A DNA stretch of 56,404 bases, taken from contig JBFGCM010000013.1 in NCBI GenBank assembly GCA_041581135.1, positions 1 through 56,404 on the forward strand, given 5' to 3'. Below the pieces are notes generated by a model. That model was not told where the DNA came from. It saw only the letters and a program-made list of their open reading frames with translations, and searched no databases. Positions 36,864 to 44,916 of this stretch are shown here, piece by piece. A program made the translations under genes and the position numbers. Origin of the DNA: JBFGCM01 sp041581135 (GTDB lineage Bacteria > Actinomycetota > Acidimicrobiia > Spongiisociales > UBA5794). Positions within the stretch are counted from its first letter, which is position 1, and each line of letters opens with the position of its first letter.

Positions 36864-36977
36864 GCCGACATCGTCGGCCCTCGGGCGCCGATTCGTCACC
36901 AGGCAAGACCCCGAATCCGCCTCAGGGATGCATCGGGCGCCGGCAACGCACACGAGTTCCCGCCGCGGCTCCGGCGT

Positions 36978-38417
36978 TCAGCCGGCGGTTCGGGCGGCGC
37001 TTGAAGCGTGTTCCTCCATCAGCTCGACCAGGCGTTCGAGGTGGCGTCGCTCGGTCGACTCGACGCCGATCGACACCCGGGCCATCCACCCTCCGTCGAG
37101 TAGCGATGGGGAGAGGAATGCCTGGCCAGAGGTATTCAGCGATTGGACCCATCGGAGGTTGTGCGCGCTGAGCGCGGCGGGCTCCCCCTGGAGGTGGCGC
37201 GGCGAGTGCCGGACGCACACCGTCTGAAGCCGAACCGGTGCGACGACCTCCCAGCCGTCGCGACCGCCGATCTCCGCGGCGAACCATGCAGCGTTGTCGA
37301 GATCGCGCCGTAGCCGCTCCCGGATGGCCTCTACGCCGTCGATGCGCAGCTGGTACCACAGCTTCAGTGCGCGAAAGCGCCGGCCCAGCGGGATCCCCCA
37401 GTCGCGGTACTGGGTGGCCTCGCCTCCTGCGGTGGAGCGGAGGAAGCTGGGGTTGGTGGACATCACGCGGATGAGATGATCTGGATCACGGAGGTAGAGC
37501 AGGGACGTGTCGAGGATCGTGCCCATCCACTTGTGCGGGTTCCACGACAGCGAATCGGCGAGCTCGACGCCCTCGAACATGGTGCGGCGCTCCGGCAGCA
37601 GCAGGGCGGCGCCCGCCATGGCCGCATCGACGTGGACCCAGGCTCCGTGGTGGGCGGCGATGTCGACGATCTGGGGCAACGGGTCGAACGCGGTCACGGC
37701 AGTCGACCCGAGTGAGGCCACGACCATGGCGGGGATGCCGCCGGCGGTGGCATCGGCCGACATGAGCTCGGCGAGATGGTCCGCACGCATGTCCCGTGAG
37801 AACGGATCGACGTCGACCAGCCGGACGTGATCGGCGGCGAAGCCGGCGAGCAGCGCGGCCTTCCGCACCGACGAGTGTGCCTCCGCGGTGGTGTACACGT
37901 GGAGCGGTTTCCCGAAACCGACCAACCCGGTCCTTGCCTGGGCGTGGTCGGTCGCCCGCTCTCTGGCAGCGATCATGGCGACCAGGCACGCCGTTGATGC
38001 GGTGTCCTGGATCACCCCTGACCACTCCTCGCTCAACCCGGTGAGCTGCCGGAGCCAGTCGACGACGACTTCCTCCACCTCGGTGAGACTCGGCGAGGAC
38101 TCCCAGGAGATACCGAGCGATGCCAGCCCCGACGAGGCGAAGTCTCCGAGGATGGACGACAGGCTGGCGTTTGCCGGAAACCACCCGAAGTGCATCGGGT
38201 GTTGGACCTCGGTGATGCCCGGGGCCACGATCGAGTCGAGGTCGGCGAGCACCGCCGTCGCGCTCTCCGCACCGTCGGGAGGCGCCGCTGGAAGCTTGGC
38301 GGCGATGTCTCCCGGCTCGACGTCGGGTCGCACCGGCCGCTGTTCGACGCTGGATCGACGGTCGGCGATCCAGTCGACCAACTCGTGGGCGGCCCTACGG
38401 AACTCCTCGGGTGTCAT
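36978..38417 (-). CDS. Pyridoxal-phosphate-dependent (aromatic) amino acid decarboxylase
   Basis: A 479-residue group II decarboxylase similar to aromatic-L-amino-acid and tyrosine decarboxylases. The N-terminus has the QHPMHFGWFPAN motif that replaces the usual HPxFF. The PLP-phosphate region has QDTASTACLVAM, then HVDAAMAGAALLLPE, and the PLP lysine is in WNPHKWM. The catalytic-loop region near NTSGQAFLSPS is present. The AMAG variant of the usual AYAG could affect the ring contact. ATG 38417 fits the family start. Amine product unknown. Confidence 0.88.
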   Translation of the reverse strand: MTPEEFRRAAHELVDWIADRRSSVEQRPVRPDVEPGDIAAKLPAAPPDGAESATAVLADLDSIVAPGITEVQHPMHFGWFPANASLSSILGDFASSGLASLGISWESSPSLTEVEEVVVDWLRQLTGLSEEWSGVIQDTASTACLVAMIAARERATDHAQARTGLVGFGKPLHVYTTAEAHSSVRKAALLAGFAADHVRLVDVDPFSRDMRADHLAELMSADATAGGIPAMVVASLGSTAVTAFDPLPQIVDIAAHHGAWVHVDAAMAGAALLLPERRTMFEGVELADSLSWNPHKWMGTILDTSLLYLRDPDHLIRVMSTNPSFLRSTAGGEATQYRDWGIPLGRRFRALKLWYQLRIDGVEAIRERLRRDLDNAAWFAAEIGGRDGWEVVAPVRLQTVCVRHSPRHLQGEPAALSAHNLRWVQSLNTSGQAFLSPSLLDGGWMARVSIGVESTERRHLERLVELMEEHASSAARTAG

Positions 38418-38505
38418 CGTCTGTGCCTCGGGGTGCGGGCACGCCAATCTACCGGGCCGGCACTGCCTATCCCCGTCCGGCGTGGTCGGCCTCGTTCTCA
38501 GGCCC

Positions 38506-38772
38506 TCACTCGGCGACGGCGTTGTCGGCGAAGCAGAAGATCCAGTCCTCGCCGGGTTCGCGGCTGGTGATCACGGAGTGTTCGGTGTGATACCAGTGGG
38601 CCCGGGCGTGGCGGTTCTTCGAGTTGTCACAGCACCCGACATGGCCGCAGGTGAGGCACATCCTCAGGTGCACCCACGTGTCGCCCTTTGCCAGGCAGTC
38701 CGAGCATCCGTCGGCGTCAGGCGCTGCCGTCGGGTCGATTTGATCGGCGTGTTCGCAGTCGAGCGTCGGCAT
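38506..38772 (-). CDS. UBP-type zinc finger protein
   Basis: An 88-residue protein that is almost entirely a ZnF-UBP domain. Cys/His ligands are arranged as C6-x-H8, CSDC at 23-26, CLTCGHVGCC at 39-48, HARAHW around 55-59 and HTEH near 62-65. In eukaryotes this fold binds free ubiquitin C-termini; bacterial stand-alone versions have no established ligand. A TAGTCT box lies 6 nt upstream of the ATG (38784-38779), indicating leaderless expression. It diverges from the DUF2461 gene, with 78 bp between. Confidence 0.9.
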   Translation of the reverse strand: MPTLDCEHADQIDPTAAPDADGCSDCLAKGDTWVHLRMCLTCGHVGCCDNSKNRHARAHWYHTEHSVITSREPGEDWIFCFADNAVAE

Positions 38773-38778
38773 GACCCG

Positions 38779-38784
38779 AGACTA
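38779..38784 (-). promoter_or_regulatory. -10 box of the leaderless UBP zinc-finger gene
   Basis: On the minus strand TAGTCT is followed by 6 nt and then ATG at 38772. This spacing puts the transcription start at the start codon. Confidence 0.5.
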
Positions 38785-38838
38785 CGCGTGGACGCATCGG
38801 TGAGGGGCCGTCCCGAGCGTTCATACGCTTCACGCGAC

Positions 38839-38844
38839 TAGCTT
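38839..38844 (+). promoter_or_regulatory. -10 box of the leaderless DUF2461 gene
   Basis: TAGCTT is followed by exactly 6 nt and the ATG at 38851. No SD is visible. Confidence 0.5.
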
Positions 38845-38850
38845 CATCCC

Positions 38851-39537
38851 ATGGGTACCAGATACTTCACACCGAAGTTGTTCGCGTTTCTCAACGACCT
38901 CGAGGACAACAACAAGCGGGAGTGGTTCAAGACGCACCAAGATGCCTATGAGGCTCACATCCGGGAGCCGGCGCTCGACTTCATCAACGACTTCGCCGGG
39001 CCGCTCGCCAAGATCTCGAAGCACTTCGTCGCCGACTCCCGCACCGTCGGCGGCTCCCTGTTCCGTATCCAGCGGGATACCCGGTTCTCCAAGGACAAGA
39101 CCCCGTACAAGACCAATACCGGCATGCACTTCCGCCACGAGCTGGCCAAAGACGTGCATGCGCCCGGTTTCTACCTGCATCTCGAGCCGGCCGGGTGCTA
39201 CATGGGAGTGGGTATCTGGCGTCCGGAGACGAAGGTGGCGTACCGGATCCGGGAGGCGATCGACGAGAATCCGCAGGCCTGGCGGAAGGCGGTCCGCAAC
39301 AAGCGCTTCAGCGACGTCTTCAGATTGGGCGGGGACACGCTGGCCCGTCCCCCGCGCGGCTACGACGAGGAGCACCCGCTGATCAGTGATCTCCGGCGCA
39401 AGGATTTCATCGCTTCGACCCGCCTCACTCAGAAGACGGTGACTTCTGCCGACTTCATGACGGTGTTCACCGACAACTGCAAGCGAGCGGTGCCGTTCAT
39501 GAAGTTCCTCTGCGACGCCGTGGGCGTGCCTTTCTGA
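38851..39537 (+). CDS. DUF2461 family protein
   Basis: A 228-residue DUF2461 (TIGR02453) protein. Family motifs: FTPKLFAFLNDLEDNNKREWF at the start (given here as residues 6-26), FRIQRDTRFSKDKTPYKTN in the middle and YMGVGIWRPE. The length matches the family. Function is unknown; the conserved charged residues suggest a nucleic acid or nucleotide-binding role, but this is not established. It starts at ATG 38851, 6 nt after a TAGCTT box. Confidence 0.9.
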   Translation: MGTRYFTPKLFAFLNDLEDNNKREWFKTHQDAYEAHIREPALDFINDFAGPLAKISKHFVADSRTVGGSLFRIQRDTRFSKDKTPYKTNTGMHFRHELAKDVHAPGFYLHLEPAGCYMGVGIWRPETKVAYRIREAIDENPQAWRKAVRNKRFSDVFRLGGDTLARPPRGYDEEHPLISDLRRKDFIASTRLTQKTVTSADFMTVFTDNCKRAVPFMKFLCDAVGVPF

Positions 39538-39549
39538 GATTGCGTCCGG

Positions 39550-40656
39550 TCAGGCGTCGCCGGCGAGGTCCGAGGTGTCGGTGGGTGTCGTCGTGTCGCC
39601 GGGAGTCGCCGTGTCGATGATGAAGCGGATCGGCGCCAACGTGAGGTGAGCGAACGCACCCAGCCCCTTGCCGACCACGCGGTCCACCCGGGGGAGTTTG
39701 GGCCCGCCGATGAACCCGCGCCGCGCGAAGTACGTCCACAGGCCGATGGCGGTGAGCGCCATGAAGCTCAGCACCGCGAAGTAGGCCCAGCGCCATTCGA
39801 GCTCGGGCATGTTGACGAAGTTCATTCCGTAGATCCCGGCGATCAAGCCCAACGGCAGCACGATGGCACTGAACACGGTCAACACCTTCATCACGTCGTT
39901 CATCCGCTCGGCGACCGTGGCGCGATACGTGTCGAGCACCGATCCGAGCAACGATCTGGCCGTGTCGAGGGAGTCGGCGAGTTGGGCGTAGTCACCGTGG
40001 GCGCCGGCGAGGCCGTGGAGGGCGTCCAGCGACATCAGCCCCCCGGCCTCCCGGTGCAGATCGCGATAAGCGTCTCGCTGCCGAACCACGAGGCTGCGAA
40101 GACGGGTGGTGTCGCGGCGCAACGCCTGGACCCGAAGCGGCACCGATGGATCCCCCACGATGGCCGATTCCTCCAGAGCGTCGATCTCGCGATCGAGCCC
40201 GTCGATCAGGGGCAAGGTGCGCCGGGCGAAGAGGTCGGTCAGCGTCGAGAAGGCCTGGTCGGGCCCGGTCATCGGTTGGCGCTGCGCCAGTGAGATGACG
40301 GCGCCGACCCCGCGCGAGGCTTCGCGCCGGAACGTCGCCAGCACCCGATCGGCCAGCACGATGTCGACCTCCACCATGCGGAGTCGTTGCTCATCGGCAC
40401 TCGGCGTATAGGCGACGAGGAACGCGTAGGAGTCCCGACGCTCGGTACGGGGCAGCTCCGTGGGTAGGCCGATGTCCTCGAGATCGAGACGATGCAAGCC
40501 CAGCGTCGCCGGGAGGTCGCCGAGGTCCCGGAGGTCTTCCTGCACGACGTCGACCCACACCCAGCCGGGTTGCTCCAGGGCGGTGGCGAGGTCCAGCGAG
40601 GTGACCTCCAGACTGCCGCCGGGGGCGGCCCGCATCACGGTGATTCCTGACGGCAT
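39550..40656 (-). CDS. corA: CorA-family magnesium/cobalt transporter
   Basis: A 368-residue CorA/MRS2 channel. The large N-terminal cytoplasmic funnel is followed by two C-terminal membrane helices. The selectivity motif is intact in GLIAGIYGMNFVNMPEL (YGMN). The tail is rich in Thr/Pro/Asp, unlike the short basic tail of classical CorA. AGGAGG lies about 10 nt upstream of ATG 40656. It converges with the DUF2461 gene, 12 bp apart. Confidence 0.93.
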   Translation of the reverse strand: MPSGITVMRAAPGGSLEVTSLDLATALEQPGWVWVDVVQEDLRDLGDLPATLGLHRLDLEDIGLPTELPRTERRDSYAFLVAYTPSADEQRLRMVEVDIVLADRVLATFRREASRGVGAVISLAQRQPMTGPDQAFSTLTDLFARRTLPLIDGLDREIDALEESAIVGDPSVPLRVQALRRDTTRLRSLVVRQRDAYRDLHREAGGLMSLDALHGLAGAHGDYAQLADSLDTARSLLGSVLDTYRATVAERMNDVMKVLTVFSAIVLPLGLIAGIYGMNFVNMPELEWRWAYFAVLSFMALTAIGLWTYFARRGFIGGPKLPRVDRVVGKGLGAFAHLTLAPIRFIIDTATPGDTTTPTDTSDLAGDA

Positions 40657-40727
40657 CGGTTGCGCACCTCCTCGACCGGCATGATGTCAGACGGCAGCCC
40701 GATCGCCGTGTCATCCAAGGAGTGGGG

Positions 40728-41507
40728 TCAGGCGGATCGAGACCGGCGATACTCCTTCAACCACATGTCCCATGTGGGGGAGCCCACCGCCTTGTTGTCG
40801 GTGAGCAGCGCGCCGGACCGGAATGCGGCGCCCGTTCGTCCCGGAATGCGGAATCGCACCCGGGGTCGGCGCAAGCCCTTCACGGCGTAGTAGTCCCGCA
40901 GCCGGGACTCGAGGGTGGCTACTTCGGGACCTCCGATGTCGGGCACGCGTCCCGAGGCGCCGGTCTCCACCAGCTCGGCGAGACGCGCCGCCGCGGTCCC
41001 GGTGTCCAGCGTCTGCAGCGGTACGTCCCCGGGAAGCAGGGCGACTGGCGATTTGGTCAGCATGTCGCCCAGCACCGGTATCAGGTCGTGGAACTGGGTG
41101 GTGCGCAGGATGGAGTAGAGCAGGTCGCTCTCCTCGATCGCCTGCTCCGCCGCCGCCTTCGCCCGGTAGTACGGGTACGGGTGGTCGTCGATGCCGACGA
41201 TGGAGATGTAGATCAGATGGGTCGAATCGAGGTGCCGGGCGGCGGCGATCAGCGCCCGGGTGCCTTCGACGTCCACTCGCCGGGACCGGTACGGATCGGT
41301 GGCGGCGTGGACGATGACGTCGCGCCCATTGACGGCGGCGACCATGGAGTCCGGATCGCGCAGGTCCAACGCCACTTCTTCGGCGCCGTCGGCGCGTGCT
41401 TTGGGCTTGCGGCTGGCGACGATCACACGGTGTCCGTCCGCAAGCAACAGAGGGACCAGGCGCCGGCCCAAGACTCCGTTGCCACCGGTGACCAGAACAC
41501 TCGTCAT
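40728..41507 (-). CDS. NAD(P)H-binding atypical SDR protein (NmrA-like)
   Basis: A 259-residue Rossmann protein with the N-terminal dinucleotide loop TGGNGVLGRRLVPLLL at residues 7-22. A short YYRAK follows instead of a full YxxxK catalytic context, typical of the atypical SDR group that includes NmrA-like and quinone-oxidoreductase-like proteins. The substrate is unknown. AGGAGG-type sequence precedes ATG 41507. Confidence 0.85.
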   Translation of the reverse strand: MTSVLVTGGNGVLGRRLVPLLLADGHRVIVASRKPKARADGAEEVALDLRDPDSMVAAVNGRDVIVHAATDPYRSRRVDVEGTRALIAAARHLDSTHLIYISIVGIDDHPYPYYRAKAAAEQAIEESDLLYSILRTTQFHDLIPVLGDMLTKSPVALLPGDVPLQTLDTGTAAARLAELVETGASGRVPDIGGPEVATLESRLRDYYAVKGLRRPRVRFRIPGRTGAAFRSGALLTDNKAVGSPTWDMWLKEYRRSRSA

Positions 41508-41526
41508 CGTGCCTCCCCGCCTCCTT

Positions 41527-42591
41527 TCAATACCGCAGTATGGCCGTTACGGGCAGGTGATCGGACGTGCCTTTCGTGGTCTTGCGGCTGAACGGGCGGG
41601 GACGTCCGCCCGAGGTGGCCACGATCCGTTCACGGAAGATGTCCACGCTGTCCAGATCGAGCGTCAATCCGTTGCCGCTGAGCAGGCCGCGGCTGGCAAC
41701 GATCTGGTCGAGCACCTGAAACCGGTTGGCGAAGCGCTCACCGCTGCGGAGCCCCTCGATGAAGTACGTGCCAACTTTGGGCATCGGGGCGAACGGCCAC
41801 ATGGCGTTGAACAGGAATGTATCGGAGCCGCGGTACTCACCGGTCTCGGATTCGAAGCCGTCGATGTCGTTGGTCTCGCCGATCACGCGGTCCAGGTCGT
41901 GGCCGGCTTGCAGGTGGTCGACGACCGATCGGTCGCCGGGCTCGTCGTTGAAGTCGCCGAGCAACAGCACATTGCTCTCCCATCGAGCTTGGACGGCCTG
42001 GAGATCGCCGGCGCTGCGTGCCGTCTCATACTCCACCGGATCGAGACGCACCCGGTCCCGCACCAGGAACGCGATGTTCTCGGCCAGCGCGATGCGGAGC
42101 CCCTCAGTGCGGAACCGGCCGAGACGGCGGCTCGGCCAGTGGCTGGCGATGACGGTGACCCGTTCGCCGGTCTCCTTCACCTCGAACATGACCTCGAAGA
42201 TGTCGCGTGTGGCATACCGCAGGCTGACCACGTGGCTGGTCTTGTCGATCACCTTGAGCTTGCGGTTGTCGTAGCCGACTGCGACGTCGATGCCCCGAAG
42301 GTCGCTGGTGCCCGAGATGTCCTTGACGACCTTGAGATGCTGATTGCCCATCAGGGCGAAGAGGTCCTCGAGGATGGAGTCCTTCTCCACCTCGCAGACG
42401 GCCAGCAGCTCCGGGCCCTCACCGTCGAACAGTGCCGACAGCGCAGTGGCGACGTTCGTCTTCTTGGCGGCGAACACGTCCGGCGTCCACCCTTGGGCTG
42501 TGGTGAACTCGAAGTCGCGCGAGATCGGATCGTCGTCGGTGTCGAACAGGTTCTGCAGATTCCAGAACGCCGTTCGTATCGATCCGGGCAC
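41527..42591 (-). CDS. Endonuclease/exonuclease/phosphatase family protein
   Basis: A 354-residue EEP-fold metal-dependent phosphoesterase. N-terminal WNLQNLFDTDDD provides the first metal-site residues. The metal-binding Glu lies in LLAVCEVEK, the catalytic region is VIASHWPSRR, then LLGDFNDEP, and the C-terminal His is in TSDHLPV. No signal peptide is present. Substrate may be DNA, RNA or phospholipid-like; the sequence does not decide. GTG 42591 has GGAGG 4-5 nt upstream. Confidence 0.9.
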   Translation of the reverse strand: MPGSIRTAFWNLQNLFDTDDDPISRDFEFTTAQGWTPDVFAAKKTNVATALSALFDGEGPELLAVCEVEKDSILEDLFALMGNQHLKVVKDISGTSDLRGIDVAVGYDNRKLKVIDKTSHVVSLRYATRDIFEVMFEVKETGERVTVIASHWPSRRLGRFRTEGLRIALAENIAFLVRDRVRLDPVEYETARSAGDLQAVQARWESNVLLLGDFNDEPGDRSVVDHLQAGHDLDRVIGETNDIDGFESETGEYRGSDTFLFNAMWPFAPMPKVGTYFIEGLRSGERFANRFQVLDQIVASRGLLSGNGLTLDLDSVDIFRERIVATSGGRPRPFSRKTTKGTSDHLPVTAILRY

Positions 42592-42647
42592 TGCGCCTCC
42601 TCGTCGCCGGTGACCTGTGTCACCCTAGGAGCAGGCCCTCTCCCGTC

Positions 42648-43505
42648 TCAGCTCAGCAGTGCCTCCGCAAGCGTCACCAAGGCGATCAACAGGAACAACC
42701 ACCCGAGTCCGCGGATGAGCGTGCGCTCCGGCAGCCGCTTCACCACTTGGGGGCCGAGCTGGCCGCCAATGATGACTCCCGGCACGGTGAAGATGGCGAT
42801 GTTGCGAATCGTCTCCAAGGCATCACCCCCTTCTTGCACGAAGTCGATGAGGTGCGTGACGCTGGCGGCGAGTGCCGTCACCGCCACGACCACGACGCCC
42901 GTGGCCACCGAGATGCGTGTGGGCACACGACAACGTTTCACCAACACGTAGGCGTCAGCCTCGCCGAGCCCGGTCGAGATGAGCCCGACGAACAGGCCGC
43001 CGATCCCGGCGAACAACCTGCCCTCACCGCGCCGGCACACCCGGTACTCGTACACCTTGCCGTCCCTGGTGGTCACCGAGCGTCGCATTGCCGGCTCGAC
43101 CACTCCCTCGCCCCGGGCAATGGCGACATCCTCGGTCGCCGGGTCGTGGTGGAAGATGAAGGCCAGCGCCACACCGATGAGCCCGATGCCGAGGAGCAGC
43201 TTGAGGGTTACGCCGGGGACGCGGCCACCTACCAGCGAGCCGACGATCGCCGCCGGGACAGCGGTGGTCAACAAGAGCAGCGCCATCTTCCAGTCGATGG
43301 CTCGCATCCTGGCGTGTGCCACCACGCCGGAGGCGAAACCGAACACCTCTGTGATGAGGGCGGTCCCGATCGCCACCTGGGGCTGGAGCCGCAACACCAA
43401 CAGGAAGAGCGGCGAGAAGAAGGTGGCGCCGCCGACTCCGGCTCCGTTGGCGATGGACGCGATGACGATGGCGGCCGGAAACAGGTACCAGTATTGGAGA
43501 TCCAT
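42648..43505 (-). CDS. TSUP (TauE/SafE) family permease
   Basis: A 285-residue membrane protein with two homologous blocks of about four helices each. The first includes GAGVGGATFFSPLFLLVL; the second starts GIGGLFVGLISTGLGEADAYVL, the typical TSUP repeat. A charged cytoplasmic insert lies between them (about 122-160). Family members export sulfite or organosulfur anions. A TAGCCT box ends 8 nt before ATG 43505. The substrate is unknown. Confidence 0.9.
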   Translation of the reverse strand: MDLQYWYLFPAAIVIASIANGAGVGGATFFSPLFLLVLRLQPQVAIGTALITEVFGFASGVVAHARMRAIDWKMALLLLTTAVPAAIVGSLVGGRVPGVTLKLLLGIGLIGVALAFIFHHDPATEDVAIARGEGVVEPAMRRSVTTRDGKVYEYRVCRRGEGRLFAGIGGLFVGLISTGLGEADAYVLVKRCRVPTRISVATGVVVVAVTALAASVTHLIDFVQEGGDALETIRNIAIFTVPGVIIGGQLGPQVVKRLPERTLIRGLGWLFLLIALVTLAEALLS

Positions 43506-43654
43506 GGCGGCGAAGGCTAGGTCCGATGGGGTTACGGCGTGGCAGCGAACGTCGTGAATCCGACCGGAGACCGCGAAAACAAAAGAGTCTTTCGCCCCTG
43601 GTGCCCCTTACGCCGCCACCGACAGCATCGAAGACAAGCGAAGAGGGGTGAGGA

Positions 43655-44020
43655 GTGCGATCGCAATTGCACTCGCGTCAGATCTGGGCACGCGTCCAGA
43701 GGGTGATGCGGGTCATCGCGCTCGGCACCGCCGCCACCCTCCTCGCGTACATCGTGCACCAATGGAGCGACGGTCTGCTCTCGGCGGCCGCGCTGCTTCT
43801 CACGTGGTTCATGGCGACGGTCACGGTGGGCGGCGCTGTCGCCGCGGCCGTCAACACGTCCCAGCGGTACTCGCCGGTGCCTCGATCCGTCGGCTCGCGG
43901 AACTCGTCCGGATGCACCTGGTGCGGTTCGCCGTTCATATCGCTCAGCGATACGAACGTGTGTTCGATCTGCGACTGCCTCCCGCTCGACCAGCGGTCCC
44001 GGCGCCAAGTCTGGACCTAG
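43655..44020 (+). CDS. Small membrane protein with C-terminal CxxC pair
   Basis: A 121-residue protein with two likely membrane helices (about 18-38 and 43-67). The tail holds CTWCGSPFISLSDTNVCSIC, a pair of CxxC motifs resembling a zinc ribbon or redox centre. GTG 43655 is preceded by a GGGGTGAGGA purine stretch. Competing open frames on both strands show only Arg-rich low-complexity translation. Reality is likely but not certain; function unknown. Confidence 0.55.
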   Translation: MRSQLHSRQIWARVQRVMRVIALGTAATLLAYIVHQWSDGLLSAAALLLTWFMATVTVGGAVAAAVNTSQRYSPVPRSVGSRNSSGCTWCGSPFISLSDTNVCSICDCLPLDQRSRRQVWT

Positions 44021-44066
44021 GGCCCCACATCACGCCTGGACCTCGTCGGCCCGGACGCCCCGCTGC

Positions 44067-44576
44067 CTACCCGGAAGGCCCGTCAGCCAATCGCGCCAGG
44101 AACCGTACCGACTCGACCACCATGCCGAGGACGGTCGCCACCATCACGAGGATCAAGACCACCCGGGTGGTCGCCTCCCACGGGAAGTCGTAGGCGGCGT
44201 AGTCGAAGGGGAACACGTCATAGAGTCGGATCGTTGCCACGAGGGCAAATCCTGCGGTTACCACCTGGGTGAGCGACTTGAACCACCCTCTGTCGTACCC
44301 GACATAGATGGCGGTGGCCACCATGGTCGCCACGATCGACGCATTGATGTAGGGCAACGCATCGGTGAACGCTTCGGTGAGGAAGGGCGGCCACTCCCAC
44401 TCGAGCAGGTTGTTGCAGATGAACAGCAGCACCGCGTTGACCACGATGCCAACGAGGTAGCCGACCCGGCGCGCCTGCCGTTCGCGGCGCTCGGTCGGGG
44501 GCAGATCCAGGGCGGGCTCGACGTCGAAATCGAGCTCGAGATCGGCGATCGGGTGTGCGGGCTTGGTCGACGTCAT
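44067..44576 (-). CDS. Four-helix membrane protein of unknown function
   Basis: A 169-residue protein. An acidic cytoplasmic N-terminus (residues 1-40, containing DLELDFDVEPALDLPP) precedes an Arg-rich stop and four predicted helices near 42-60, 80-97, 106-122 and 143-162. ATG 44576 has GGGAGGAG upstream. No family recognised. It converges with the CxxC membrane protein. Confidence 0.7.
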   Translation of the reverse strand: MTSTKPAHPIADLELDFDVEPALDLPPTERRERQARRVGYLVGIVVNAVLLFICNNLLEWEWPPFLTEAFTDALPYINASIVATMVATAIYVGYDRGWFKSLTQVVTAGFALVATIRLYDVFPFDYAAYDFPWEATTRVVLILVMVATVLGMVVESVRFLARLADGPSG

Positions 44577-44713
44577 CGGACTCCTCCCGTCCGTCACCTC
44601 CACGCGATCACGCCCAACCTCCGACGACCAGGGCCGGACGGTCCTGTTCGTGTGCCGGCGGCGGAACGGCTGAACACTCGAGCCGGGCGGTGCTCGGCAT
44701 CCGGAGACGGGTA

Positions 44714-44869
44714 TCAGGCCGCCAGCGGCAGGGGTGCGCTCGTGGAGCAGACCGGGCAGACGGGTTCAGGGCACTGGTCGACCGGCTCGAAATCGAGCCC
44801 GGCGTCGATGAGCCACTGCTCGAGGTCGGTCATTGCGTCGCAAGGGGTGGGGGCATGTGTCGTTTCCAT
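44714..44869 (-). CDS. Cys-rich microprotein downstream of the SARP regulator
   Basis: A 51-residue protein with an N-terminal helix-like TDLEQWLIDAGLDFEPVDQ, followed by CPEPVCPVC, a compact three-Cys motif, and a short hydrophobic tail. ATG 44869 lies immediately after a 17-bp palindrome that also contains a TACGGT -10-like box 7 nt upstream, so it may be leaderless and repressed. ATG 44833 is a shorter alternative. No SD is visible for either. Probably real, with metal or iron-sulfur binding possible; function unknown. Confidence 0.55.
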   Translation of the reverse strand: METTHAPTPCDAMTDLEQWLIDAGLDFEPVDQCPEPVCPVCSTSAPLPLAA

Positions 44870-44870
44870 A

Positions 44871-44887
44871 CTTCGTACCGTACGAAG
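44871..44887. promoter_or_regulatory. 17-bp palindrome overlapping a microprotein promoter
   Basis: CTTCGTAC, one central base and GTACGAAG form a perfect hyphenated dyad. On the minus strand its centre contains TACGGT, 7 nt before the microprotein ATG. The size and symmetry suit a dimeric repressor binding site such as TetR or ArsR type. The regulator is not identified. Confidence 0.55.
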
Positions 44888-44916
44888 TGGGTGTGACACG
44901 TTTCCGACCGCAAGGG

